Source: Pseudolactococcus plantarum (lineage in GTDB: Bacteria; Bacillota; Bacilli; Lactobacillales; Streptococcaceae). From it: a DNA stretch of 50,669 nt. Below are positions 8,402 through 15,880 of the stretch, one piece after another. Position 1 is the stretch's first letter; each line of letters begins with the position of its first letter. Position numbers and translations under genes: made by a program. The notes under the pieces were generated by a model. The model had not been told where the DNA came from, searched no databases, and saw only the letters and a list, made by a program, of their open reading frames with translations. Where the stretch lies: positions 32,180 through 82,848 of the forward strand of contig NZ_JXJX01000012.1 of assembly GCF_002441715.1 (NCBI RefSeq), read 5' to 3'.

Positions 8402-9358
8402 ATGAAAAATAAATTATTAACAGCTGTTGTGATTGGTGGCGTTGGTATCATTGCATTGTCTGGATGTGCTAAAGACAATAAAACAGAGTTCTTTAAGTAT
8501 AGTCAAGAATTATCAAAAGCATCATATCAAAAATTTGATATGAATTTGAATCATGTTGAAGTCAAAGGGGATAGCAAATATCAACTTTATGCACCAATGA
8601 TTAATGGCTATTTATCTGGGGTCAAATTATCTGGAGATAGTAGTACAGATGGAAAAAATAAGGCGGTTAATACAACGATTACCTTGTTGGGACAAGAGTT
8701 CCCATTAGCATTTTTGATTAAAGGTGAAACACCTTATCTGAAACTGGATAATATGGGGCCGATTTTAAACTTTTATTTAAATATGGCAAGTCAAAGTACA
8801 GGTATGCCGGCTCAAACAGTAGATACGACTAGTTTAAAAAACAAATATGTTGATGTACTCGCTATCGCAGAAGAAAATAATAAAAAAGCAACAGAAGTCA
8901 AGTCAGTAACATCTGAAGATAGTCAAAAAGCAGTGGAAAAGACACTGAAATCCATGGATAAAGCTAATTTCAAAAAAGATGGTTCAGCGATTACGTTAAC
9001 TTTATCAGGTAAAGAGTTAGCAAAATTAGTTGAGACTTACATGGATGAGTTGCCAAAATCATCGCAGGATTCACTCAAGTCAGCTACAAAGGATAAAGAT
9101 TTAGAAGCTGAGATTGCTAAAGTCATTAAATCAACAACAATTACTTTAGATAATAAAAAGAAAACAGCTAATACAAAAATGAACTTTACAGGTGACAAAA
9201 CAAACGGTATCGGCTTATCTGGTTATGTGACTTATGATGTAAGTTATGATAACAAAAAAGTCACAGTCTCACTGCCAAAAGATGAGAACATTATAAAGAG
9301 TAGCAACGAATTATCTAATCTTTTCTCTAAATTAATGCCTACAGGTATTGCACAATAA
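8402..9358 (+). CDS. Secreted lipoprotein of unknown function
   Basis: A 318-residue lipoprotein precursor. The signal peptide ends in the lipobox LSGC with Cys22 as the lipidated residue. The rest is Lys/Ser/Thr-rich, with alternating short strands and an internal segment on binding-like repeats; it resembles LolA/DUF6612-like lipoproteins only in general pattern, and I do not recognise a family with certainty. AAGGAG at 8391-8396 sets the start. It is transcribed alone and closed by the hairpin at 9398-9426. Confidence 0.8.
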   Translation: MKNKLLTAVVIGGVGIIALSGCAKDNKTEFFKYSQELSKASYQKFDMNLNHVEVKGDSKYQLYAPMINGYLSGVKLSGDSSTDGKNKAVNTTITLLGQEFPLAFLIKGETPYLKLDNMGPILNFYLNMASQSTGMPAQTVDTTSLKNKYVDVLAIAEENNKKATEVKSVTSEDSQKAVEKTLKSMDKANFKKDGSAITLTLSGKELAKLVETYMDELPKSSQDSLKSATKDKDLEAEIAKVIKSTTITLDNKKKTANTKMNFTGDKTNGIGLSGYVTYDVSYDNKKVTVSLPKDENIIKSSNELSNLFSKLMPTGIAQ

Positions 9359-9397
9359 TTAATCAAGATATTGATTTAGCTACATCAGTTGAATAAA

Positions 9398-9426
9398 AAG
9401 TGAGTGCTGTTGCACTTGCTTTTTTG
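9398..9426 (+). terminator. Terminator of the lipoprotein gene
   Basis: A 10-bp stem with two G-U pairs (9398-9407 with 9412-9421), TGTT loop, then a T-run. Confidence 0.75.
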
Positions 9427-9460
9427 GGTTTCAGTTAGCATCGCCTTAATCGTTTGAGAA

Positions 9461-9494
9461 ATAAAAAACAACTCTGAGACTTAAGCAGAGTTGT
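9461..9494 (-). terminator. Orphan minus-strand terminator-like hairpin
   Basis: ACAACTCTG (9468-9476) and CAGAGTTGT (9486-9494) form a perfect 9-bp stem preceded by a run of A at 9463-9468, so on the minus strand it is followed by U. No gene on that strand ends here. The rest of the 300-base gap before the next gene shows nothing recognisable. Confidence 0.45.
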
Positions 9495-9658
9495 GTCTTA
9501 CAGCTATTTGTATGATAAAAAACAAGTAGCTAATCATATGAGGAGTATGAACCAATTATTTATGGTATACAATAAGTATAAAACACACTTCTTAACCTAA
9601 ACTAAAGTAAAATATGTTAAACTAACAATATAAAGTTTTGACAAAGGAGAAATACGCT

Positions 9659-10417
9659 ATGAAATTAACAGCTCTAGGTGTCTTGGGGGGATATCCGCAT
9701 CAAGACAGTGGGACGACGTCTTATCTGCTTTCAAGTAATTCAGGGTTTAATCTACTGATAGATGCTGGTAGTCGCGCAGTAACCGAACTTGAACATGAAC
9801 TATCGCCACTTCTGATAGATGCGGCGATCATCAGTCATTACCACGAAGATCATATTGCAGATTTAGGTGTACTACGTCAATATCGACAACTTTGGCCAAA
9901 AACAGATCCAGAGTGGGATGGTGCCATTTTAGACATCTATGGTCATGATCAAGATCCTCATGAATTTGAAAAATTGACGCTTGATGGTGTGTCCCAAGGG
10001 ATTGCTTATCAAGTTGATGGTGTTCAAAAAGTAGGGCCATTTGATATTACTTTTAAACGTACGGTTCACCCGGTAATCTGTTATGCGATGAGAATTACGG
10101 AAAGAAAAACAGGTCAAACCTTGCTATTTACAGCTGATACTGGTTGGTTTGATGAGTTAATTGCGTTTTCAAAAGATGCGGATATGCTATTAGCAGATGT
10201 TTATTTTTTCGCTGATAAATCAAATATGCCTAACCATTTATCAAGTGTAGAGGCAGGACGTATTGCGCGTGAGGCTGATGTGAAAAAATTAGTTTTGACA
10301 CATCTACCTCAGTTTGGTGATTTGGAGCAGTTACGCCGTGAAGCACAAGACGTAGCAGGAGAGATTACAACTGAATTAGCGAAACCACATAAAACTTGGG
10401 ATTTTAATACGTTTTGA
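9659..10417 (+). CDS. Metallo-beta-lactamase-fold hydrolase (YhfI/RNase Z-like)
   Basis: A 252-residue MBL-fold enzyme. The metal-binding motif HYHEDH is at residues 60-65 (H60, H62, D64, H65); later ligands are HPVICYAM, FTADTG and the terminal LTHLPQFGD. The overall pattern is that of the B. subtilis YhfI group, close to ribonuclease Z. Substrate unknown. The start at 9659 follows AAAGGAGA at 9643-9650; the frame is open seven codons further without a ribosome site. Its stop overlaps the TTG start of tadA by four bases, so the two are co-translated. Confidence 0.88.
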   Translation: MKLTALGVLGGYPHQDSGTTSYLLSSNSGFNLLIDAGSRAVTELEHELSPLLIDAAIISHYHEDHIADLGVLRQYRQLWPKTDPEWDGAILDIYGHDQDPHEFEKLTLDGVSQGIAYQVDGVQKVGPFDITFKRTVHPVICYAMRITERKTGQTLLFTADTGWFDELIAFSKDADMLLADVYFFADKSNMPNHLSSVEAGRIAREADVKKLVLTHLPQFGDLEQLRREAQDVAGEITTELAKPHKTWDFNTF

Positions 10418-10884
10418 GCGATTTTACACAGGATGAAAAAGAACAATACATGCGTGAGGCCTTGATTGAAGCGCAAAAAGCAGCTGATTATGGTGAGGTG
10501 CCTATTGGGGCTGTCATCGTTAAAGATAAAACAATTATTGCACGCTCTTTTAATGCTAGGGAACGGCATCAAAAAGCGACACATCATGCAGAGATTCGTG
10601 TGATCGATCAAGCCAATGATGTGGTGGAAAATTGGCGCCTATTGGATTGTGCATTATTTGTCACGATTGAACCATGTGTCATGTGTTCAGGTGCTATTTC
10701 TCTATCTCGCTTGCCAGAGGTCTATTTTGGGGCGACTAATCCAAAGTTTGGCGGAGCGGTATCTTTGTACCAAATCCTTGAAGATGAACGCTTAAACCAT
10801 CGATTACACGTCGAATCAGATATTCTAGCTGAGGAGTGTGCAAATATCATGCAAAATTTTTTTAAAAATAGACGAAAAAAATAA
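10414..10884 (+). CDS. tadA: tRNA(Arg) adenosine-34 deaminase TadA
   Basis: A 156-residue zinc enzyme converting A34 to inosine in tRNA-Arg(ACG). The zinc and proton-shuttle motif HAE is at residues 58-60 and PCVMC with C88 and C91 completes the site. The TTG start at 10414 overlaps the upstream stop (TTGA). It is preferred over the internal ATG at 10450 because it restores the helix preceding MREAL that is normal in TadA. The SRP RNA gene follows directly, an arrangement common in streptococci and lactococci. Confidence 0.95.
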   Translation: MSDFTQDEKEQYMREALIEAQKAADYGEVPIGAVIVKDKTIIARSFNARERHQKATHHAEIRVIDQANDVVENWRLLDCALFVTIEPCVMCSGAISLSRLPEVYFGATNPKFGGAVSLYQILEDERLNHRLHVESDILAEECANIMQNFFKNRRKK

Positions 10885-10891
10885 TTATTTG

Positions 10892-10900
10892 TGATATACT
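10892..10900 (+). promoter_or_regulatory. SRP RNA promoter
   Basis: Extended -10 TGATATACT (TATACT at 10895-10900). The predicted start at about 10907 matches the 5' end of the RNA stem. Confidence 0.6.
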
Positions 10901-10906
10901 ATAAGT

Positions 10907-10982
10907 GAGGCAATAGTAATCTTATGAAGTGGGTCAGGTGCGGAAGCAAGCAGCTCTAAGTATGATTGCTATGTGCCTTTTT
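10907..10982 (+). ncRNA. ffs: Signal recognition particle RNA (small type)
   Basis: The invariant SRP domain IV core GGTCAGGTGCGGAAGCAAG is present at about 10932-10950, with the GGAA tetraloop and asymmetric loop. Ends are inferred from pairing of AGGCA near 10908 with TGCCT near 10974-10978, followed by a T-run that ends transcription. It forms SRP with Ffh for co-translational membrane targeting. Confidence 0.95.
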
Positions 10983-11029
10983 TGTTTGATCAAATAAACC
11001 ATACAGCTATATAGGACTATAAACATCTT

Positions 11030-11073
11030 AGTCATCAAAAAAAAGTGTACACCAGTACACTTTTTTGATGACT
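11030..11073. terminator. Long bidirectional terminator between ffs and the GDPD gene
   Basis: A 19-21-base stem (11030-11050 with 11055-11073), loop ACCA and A/T runs on both sides. Confidence 0.9.
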
Positions 11074-11079
11074 CATACT

Positions 11080-12744
11080 TTAAAAATCTGAGCGCTTAAA
11101 GAGTAATACCCCATTTATGACAGGAGAGTAGTGGGGACGACTTGCTATTTTTTCTAGATATGTCCGTGTTGGGCCAGGTTGATCGGTGATATAACCTTGA
11201 ACACCATAGGCATAAGCCGTTGCTAAATCTCTCTTTGCATCAACAGTCCAAGCATAAATTAATTTATTATCATCAAGTGCACGCGTGACAGTATCTTGAT
11301 TTAAACTTGAGTATTCAATCGCATAAAACTGATTTAATGTTGAGGCTGTGATTTTGTTTTGAATTGGGGATAAAAGCCCAAGGTCATTTTTAACAAATTT
11401 ATGAAGTCGAACAAGAGAGTTTTGATTCAAGGATTGCAACTGTGCTTTATTTTCGGTTAATTGTGCACCATACTGATCAGCAAAGTCTTTTAATTCACTA
11501 TCCGTGACTGTATCATTGAATTTAAGTTCAACTAATATTTTTTGTTTTAACTGATTTGCCAATGCTAAATAATCACCAAAATTTGTTAATGTTGTCGTAT
11601 GTTTGCCCTCAGTAAATGAGATCGTTTTTAATTGATCCCAACTATATTTACCGATGTCATAAGTTTTATCTTGCTTGGTTTTGATTGATGTATTATGACT
11701 TAAAACATACTGGCCATCTTTTGTTTTTTGAATATCGATTTCAACGTAATCTGGTTTTGCAGCATTAGCTTTTTTTAAGCTATCTATTGAGTTTGGAATA
11801 TCATCTTTAGATGAGATACCCATATGTGCCATGACAAGATAATCAGGACGGTTTATTTTTAATTGTTTTCCTGAAAAATAAATAGATGTAAAGCCGATGA
11901 TAGCGATGAGACATGCAGTACTTAGTTTACTAACTAAGGGAAGACCTTGTTGTTTTTTGATGGTATCTGTAGGCGTTGCTAAAAACATCAAGATGAGTTT
12001 AGCTGTGTAAAAGTACAAGATACCACCTAATATGGCGATAAAGAGGTTTGCTGAAAAGACGCTCCAGTTTCTATGATCGAGTAGATCGATTGCTAGCTGT
12101 ATGATTGAGAAAAAAGCAAAGAACGCAATGAATTTAAAAGCAACTGTGATTAATTGACGAAAATGTTTAAGCGTTTTATTTTTTGTTGCCTGAAAACTTT
12201 TAACGATTAAGCTTTGATGTCTTATATCGTCAATAATGATATAATAAGGCATATAGCTCAATCGCAAGACAAGTAAGAGGATACCGATATAAACAACAGC
12301 AAATAAGCTTAATATCAGTGGCTTAGCACCCATTACCACAAATGTTTTGGGGATTGTCATATAAGTTGCGATTGGCATTTTTAAACCGATTTCATTAAAG
12401 GGTAATAAAACAATGACCAAGCATAGTATAAATAAAGACAATTTTGGCCGTTTACTAGCACGCAGAAAGTTATGCCATGTTAATTTATCATGCATCAGTA
12501 AAACAATGAAGCTGATTGACATGACAAATATAATAAATATAAACAAATATGCTACGAGAGTTACAACATAAATAAGCGCGTGACCAGATAAAAAGTCGAT
12601 GAGATTTTTAATGCTTGAGGTATCTATCGTATAAGCATCTGGACTGAATGATAAGACATAGTGAATAAATTTTGCACTAAGAAAATTGAATGCAAAAATA
12701 ATCATCATGAGATAGGTGGTGTTGCTTAATTTCTTTGTCTGCAT
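11080..12744 (-). CDS. Membrane-bound glycerophosphodiester phosphodiesterase-like protein with altered active site
   Basis: A 554-residue protein. The N-terminal ~290 residues hold about eight membrane helices (GDPD membrane domain). Residues 300-550 form an extracellular GDPD TIM barrel, which in active enzymes cleaves glycerophosphodiesters or lipoteichoic-acid precursors. Metal and acid-base residues are present: His307, E335 and D337 in VEIDIQ, His350 in SHN, E406 in VELKFN. But the usual HRG is HMG (Met308) and the PEN-type glutamate is replaced (IPNS, Pro317). The barrel may have reduced or changed activity. AGGAG lies 8 bases before the ATG. Single gene. Confidence 0.88.
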   Translation of the reverse strand: MQTKKLSNTTYLMMIIFAFNFLSAKFIHYVLSFSPDAYTIDTSSIKNLIDFLSGHALIYVVTLVAYLFIFIIFVMSISFIVLLMHDKLTWHNFLRASKRPKLSLFILCLVIVLLPFNEIGLKMPIATYMTIPKTFVVMGAKPLILSLFAVVYIGILLLVLRLSYMPYYIIIDDIRHQSLIVKSFQATKNKTLKHFRQLITVAFKFIAFFAFFSIIQLAIDLLDHRNWSVFSANLFIAILGGILYFYTAKLILMFLATPTDTIKKQQGLPLVSKLSTACLIAIIGFTSIYFSGKQLKINRPDYLVMAHMGISSKDDIPNSIDSLKKANAAKPDYVEIDIQKTKDGQYVLSHNTSIKTKQDKTYDIGKYSWDQLKTISFTEGKHTTTLTNFGDYLALANQLKQKILVELKFNDTVTDSELKDFADQYGAQLTENKAQLQSLNQNSLVRLHKFVKNDLGLLSPIQNKITASTLNQFYAIEYSSLNQDTVTRALDDNKLIYAWTVDAKRDLATAYAYGVQGYITDQPGPTRTYLEKIASRPHYSPVINGVLLFKRSDF

Positions 12745-12855
12745 ATGCTTACTCCTATGATAAAATAATTGAATAATTAAAATAATATTAACTATTTCTA
12801 ACTTTAGTATAGCATAAGCTAAGCAGAAAGAAAGGGTTCAGGTCATGAAACCAAA

Positions 12856-12885
12856 TTGACTTGTAAGCGTTTAAAATCGTATAGA
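12856..12885 (+). promoter_or_regulatory. ogt promoter with cre-like element
   Basis: TTGACT (12856-12861), 18 bases, TATAGA (12880-12885). The spacer contains TGTAAGCGTTTAAA (12862-12875), one position off the CcpA cre consensus, so catabolite control is possible. Confidence 0.45.
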
Positions 12886-12889
12886 TAAC

Positions 12890-12917
12890 TAAGTGAGTAT
12901 CAGTAGTCACTCACTTA
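12890..12917. promoter_or_regulatory. Inverted repeat downstream of the ogt promoter
   Basis: TAAGTGAGT (12890-12898) and ACTCACTTA (12909-12917) are perfect inverted copies, 10 bases apart. There is no T-run, so an operator or leader hairpin is more likely than a terminator. Confidence 0.45.
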
Positions 12918-12987
12918 TCGATAGACTAACATCACTTAAACAGTAAAAAGATAGTTATGCTTTAAGAATAGATGAAGGAGTGTATGG

Positions 12988-13512
12988 ATGGTAGACATGT
13001 TAACGACTTACCAGTCTCCTATAGGAGACTTGACTTTAGCTAGTAATGGGCAACAACTAGTAGGGTTATGGCTAGCAGAGCAAAAGTATTTTGGTGCAAC
13101 ACTAGAGCAGCCGACGATAGAAAAAAATGATTTGCCGATATTTGAGAAAACTAAAACTTGGTTAGATCAGTATTTTTGTGGACAAAGACCAGATGTAGCT
13201 AATCTAGAGTTAGCACCTCGCGGGAGTGAATTTCGCCAAATCGTTTGGCAACTACTAGCTGATATCCCTTATGGCAAGGTGATGACTTATGGTCATATCG
13301 CACAAAAAGTAGCCACGCAGATGGGTAAACCCAGTATGTCTAGCCAAGCAGTTGGCGCTGCAATTGCTCATAATCCAATCTCGATCATCATTGCCTGTCA
13401 TCGCGTTATCGCATCAACTGGTAGCTTGACTGGTTATGCAGGTGGTATAGAAAATAAAGCATACTTGTTAAGATTAGAGGGTGTAGATATGAAGCGGTTA
13501 TATGTCCCTTAA
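12988..13512 (+). CDS. ogt: Methylated-DNA-protein cysteine methyltransferase
   Basis: A 174-residue suicide DNA-repair protein that takes alkyl groups from O6-alkylguanine onto its active-site cysteine. The C-terminal domain is complete: FRQIVWQLLADIPYGKVMTYGHIA, then the active-site segment IIACHRVI with Cys137, then LTGYAGG. The usual Pro before the Cys is Ala. AAGGAG at 12975-12980 sets the start 7 bases later. It is a single gene ahead of a hairpin that mainly terminates the convergent gene. Confidence 0.93.
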   Translation: MVDMLTTYQSPIGDLTLASNGQQLVGLWLAEQKYFGATLEQPTIEKNDLPIFEKTKTWLDQYFCGQRPDVANLELAPRGSEFRQIVWQLLADIPYGKVMTYGHIAQKVATQMGKPSMSSQAVGAAIAHNPISIIIACHRVIASTGSLTGYAGGIENKAYLLRLEGVDMKRLYVP

Positions 13513-13520
13513 CGCAACTA

Positions 13521-13556
13521 AAAACGCCCTTCTTAATCTGTTTAAGTAGGGCGTTA
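13521..13556 (-). terminator. Terminator of the yueI-like gene
   Basis: AACGCCCT (13523-13530) pairs with AGGGCGTT (13548-13555), with an inner CTTAA/TTAAG stem. The T-run is on the minus strand. Confidence 0.75.
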
Positions 13557-13558
13557 GG

Positions 13559-14005
13559 TTATCCAAATAGTTTATTGAAAAAACTTTTTTTATCGGGTTG
13601 CTTAGGCTGCTCTGCTAAATTAATCTCTGGAAAACAGTCTGCTAGACTAATTTTTTCGTGATTAACAGCATGATCGGTATGTAGGACGATGCCAAAACAA
13701 TCCGCATCAGCTTCAGCTAAAATTTGTCCTTCAAAGTGATGATCTGCTGCAAGTTTCAGATAATACCCTGAAAGCTCATCTGGTAACTTACCACATACTT
13801 TAACAAAAACATGCTCATCCTGGTTATCAAACCGACTCAAAATAGCATCAAAATGCGGTTTAAGTAGTAAATTTTGTGCATCAGCTAAGTCAATGGTTAA
13901 CAGGACACGTTCTCTATAAGTATTTAGATAGTGTTTTTGTTCATCAGGGTTTAGTCGATATTCACCGCTTGAGGCACGGTCAAGCCTATTTTCTAAATCA
14001 TTCAT
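13559..14005 (-). CDS. YueI-like protein (DUF1694)
   Basis: A 148-residue soluble protein starting MNDLENRLDRASSGEYRLNPDEQKHYLNTYRER-like, the N-terminal signature of the YueI/DUF1694 family of Firmicutes, whose function is not known. A short Pro/Lys-rich tail ends in FFNKLFG. On the minus strand an extended -10 (TGT-TAAACT) ends six bases before the ATG and no Shine-Dalgarno is present, so a leaderless mRNA is predicted. A GAAGCGCTTT cre-like palindrome lies at the -35. Confidence 0.8.
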   Translation of the reverse strand: MNDLENRLDRASSGEYRLNPDEQKHYLNTYRERVLLTIDLADAQNLLLKPHFDAILSRFDNQDEHVFVKVCGKLPDELSGYYLKLAADHHFEGQILAEADADCFGIVLHTDHAVNHEKISLADCFPEINLAEQPKQPDKKSFFNKLFG

Positions 14006-14011
14006 AATTCT

Positions 14012-14020
14012 AGTTTAACA
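14012..14020 (-). promoter_or_regulatory. yueI-like gene extended -10 promoter (leaderless)
   Basis: On the minus strand TGT then TAAACT (14017-14012), six bases before the ATG at 14005. Confidence 0.5.
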
Positions 14021-14026
14021 TAAATA

Positions 14027-14038
14027 GGAAGCGCTTTA
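14027..14038. promoter_or_regulatory. cre-like site upstream of the yueI-like gene
   Basis: GGAAGCGCTTTA contains the palindromic AAGCGCTT core of CcpA sites. It overlaps where the -35 of the leaderless promoter would be. Confidence 0.4.
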
Positions 14039-14098
14039 ACTGAAATTAGTTTGTTAGATATATCACGTCTTAAAAAGTATCGCAATTTAGGTGTGATG

Positions 14099-14257
14099 TT
14101 ACTTAGCTCTCGCAAGTGTTAGCGTCTTTTTATCTACCATACGTAGTTGACCATCCTCGAGTTGTACAACATAGCTGTTAGCTAGATATGATTCGTCTCC
14201 TCTAATGATCGTTGCTTTTTGACCATTTGATAAGGTAATAATGTCATCTTTTTTCAT
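14099..14257 (-). CDS. Small protein of 52 residues, unknown function
   Basis: A short, charged, probably beta-rich protein (starts MKKDDIITLSNGQKATII), looking like a single SH3/KOW-like barrel; no family recognised with confidence. The start at 14257 is preferred over an upstream in-frame ATG because GGAAG lies 8 bases before it and the extra 16 residues read like leader sequence. A strong minus-strand -10 at 14512-14507 would give it a leader of about 240 bases. Confidence 0.6.
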   Translation of the reverse strand: MKKDDIITLSNGQKATIIRGDESYLANSYVVQLEDGQLRMVDKKTLTLARAK

Positions 14258-14500
14258 GGTAGTACTTCCATTTCTAGGTAAAGGGATGTGGCGTTGCATT
14301 GCCACAAGGGTTTGAGTTACTAATAGCAGATGCTATAAGCAGTTGGGCAAGAAAGCGGTTTTAAGTCATAAGAGAAAACAAGGCATATCTTGCTTAATCA
14401 CAACAAGCTGCTCAGATTAGTCGTTAAGACTAGTCATCTATTAGTCAGGTGTGATGACAGTTGATCAGTTAGTTACGATAACTAATTCTAAAAAAGTCAT
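14258..14500 (-). other. Long probable 5' leader of the 52-aa gene
   Basis: The 374-base stretch between the 52-aa gene and the K+ channel gene has no gene. On the minus strand it can form several hairpins: TGTGGC/GCCACA close to the start codon, ATAGCA/TGCTAT near 14321-14334, and a TAGTTA/TAACTA palindrome near 14470. No known riboswitch core was recognised. Confidence 0.35.
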
Positions 14501-14506
14501 ACCATT

Positions 14507-14515
14507 ATTATAGCA
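14507..14515 (-). promoter_or_regulatory. Promoter for the 52-aa gene
   Basis: Minus-strand extended -10 TGCTATAAT. The -35 region falls inside the terminator stem and is weak. Confidence 0.45.
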
Positions 14516-14516
14516 T

Positions 14517-14558
14517 AAAAAGCTTAACCTAGCAGTTTGCAGCTAGGTTAAGCTTTTT
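14517..14558. terminator. Bidirectional terminator after the K+ channel gene
   Basis: A perfect 17-bp stem (14517-14533 with 14542-14558), loop of eight bases, A/T runs on both sides. It closes the K+ channel gene on the minus strand. Confidence 0.9.
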
Positions 14559-14631
14559 ATCTGTTAACAGTTAATTCGTGTCGAGTAATCAAGCAGATCA
14601 TTGCGTATATGATTGAGTAGCGATAGTAAAG

Positions 14632-15267
14632 TTATTTTTTATTTTGCGTGACTACAACTGATATGATGGCACCATTGATATAACCCATTGTGGCAACACC
14701 TATAATCATGAGAAACATTGACAGTATTTTTGTTGTTGGATGCGTGGGTGAGACATCACCATAGCCTACCGTTGTAATAGTTGTCATTACCCAATAAATC
14801 GCATTCAAAAAAGACGTGTGTTCAATCTCTTCAAAAATATATGCATTACCGATCAGATAGATAGCGAAATAGATAAAAAGTTCTTTAAAGGTATCGAATT
14901 TGAAAAGATTGGTTAACGTTGGTTTGATTGAAAAGCTAGATGTTCTGTTTAATCTCAATAGTCGTGTCGTTCGGACTAGCCTAACAAAACGAAAAAGTTT
15001 ACCAATATTTAAAAACTGTAAAGGAATACACGAAATGATATCAAAAGTATGGAGTTTAAAGTAAGCTTTGATACTCTTCTTTTTAGCGTACTTCACAAAA
15101 AGAAAAGTTGATAAGATCAAGTCTGCGATGAATATGGCATCTATACAGAGGTCTTGGGTGTTTGTAAGTGGGAAAAAAATCGAAAAAAGTGCCAAAATAA
15201 CAATTGAAATGGTATATATGTCACTGTTATATATCTTGTAAAATATATTAATATTTTTATTTATCAT
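14632..15267 (-). CDS. Voltage-gated potassium channel subunit
   Basis: A 211-residue six-helix channel. S1-S3 are hydrophobic segments at about 17-33, 42-60 and 72-90. S4 at 91-108 carries arginines at every third position (R93, R96, R99, R102, R105, R108), a complete voltage sensor. S5 is near 130-143, the pore has the K+ filter TTVGYGD at 165-171, and S6 is at about 182-205. A tetramer in the cell membrane is expected. There is almost no C-terminal tail and no RCK domain. No clear Shine-Dalgarno precedes the ATG. Confidence 0.93.
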   Translation of the reverse strand: MINKNINIFYKIYNSDIYTISIVILALFSIFFPLTNTQDLCIDAIFIADLILSTFLFVKYAKKKSIKAYFKLHTFDIISCIPLQFLNIGKLFRFVRLVRTTRLLRLNRTSSFSIKPTLTNLFKFDTFKELFIYFAIYLIGNAYIFEEIEHTSFLNAIYWVMTTITTVGYGDVSPTHPTTKILSMFLMIIGVATMGYINGAIISVVVTQNKK

Positions 15268-15691
15268 TTAAAAGACAATCTAGGTTGGTAGTTAACACGT
15301 TATCAATATGATAGCCACTGGAATTTGTAGCGAATTTATACTTTCAGGGTATCAATTTAATTTTATCTTGTTACACTGGTTTGTTATGCCTAAAAGGATA
15401 GACTAGTTTATTTACTGTACTAAGTTTACCATAAGACAAAAGTCTTTACAATATTTTTTAAATATTCTCTCATTTAACCTTTAGCAGTCGTAAAACATTA
15501 TGTAACAGTTAATTTAAGTAACCGTTCTCTTATTTATTAACTTTTGTTTCAAGGCTTGATTGCGTATCGAAAATTAAAAGATAAAAGATAAAAGATAGCC
15601 TATCCAAGATTTGAAAAAATGTCAGAAGACCTGAACAGACGATAAGTATTTATCAGGTAGTCTGGTCAAAAGTTGTAGAAACTTGACTAGT
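15268..15691. other. Gene-free stretch
   Basis: No gene recognised. It contains AT-rich sequence and a short tandem run of AAAAGAT units at about 15576-15597. It presumably holds the K+ channel promoter on the minus strand, but no convincing -35/-10 pair was seen. Confidence 0.5.
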
Positions 15692-15880
15692 TCATGTTTT
15701 GATTAGCAGTAGTAATAGGATACCAGCGAATAATATCAGACCATAGCTATAGGTACCAAGATGAGTATGATAACTTATATTAACCACTGTTGCTGCTCAT
15801 AACAAAATCGGACATAATCACCACAGTCGATATAAACATAACGAAATGGTGTACGCTTTTTTTGCAGTAAGGGATTAACT
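15692..15880 (-). pseudogene. Possible decayed gene remnant downstream of the PEBP gene
   Basis: Two overlapping minus-strand frames read like protein. One (15880-15775) contains TPFRYVYIDCGDYVRFCYE and stops. The other (15796-15692) contains HLGTYSYGLILFAGILLLLL, a clean membrane helix, and stops. One frameshift near 15795 would join them into a C-terminal piece of a membrane protein. No start or family is visible, so this is a weak call. Confidence 0.25.
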
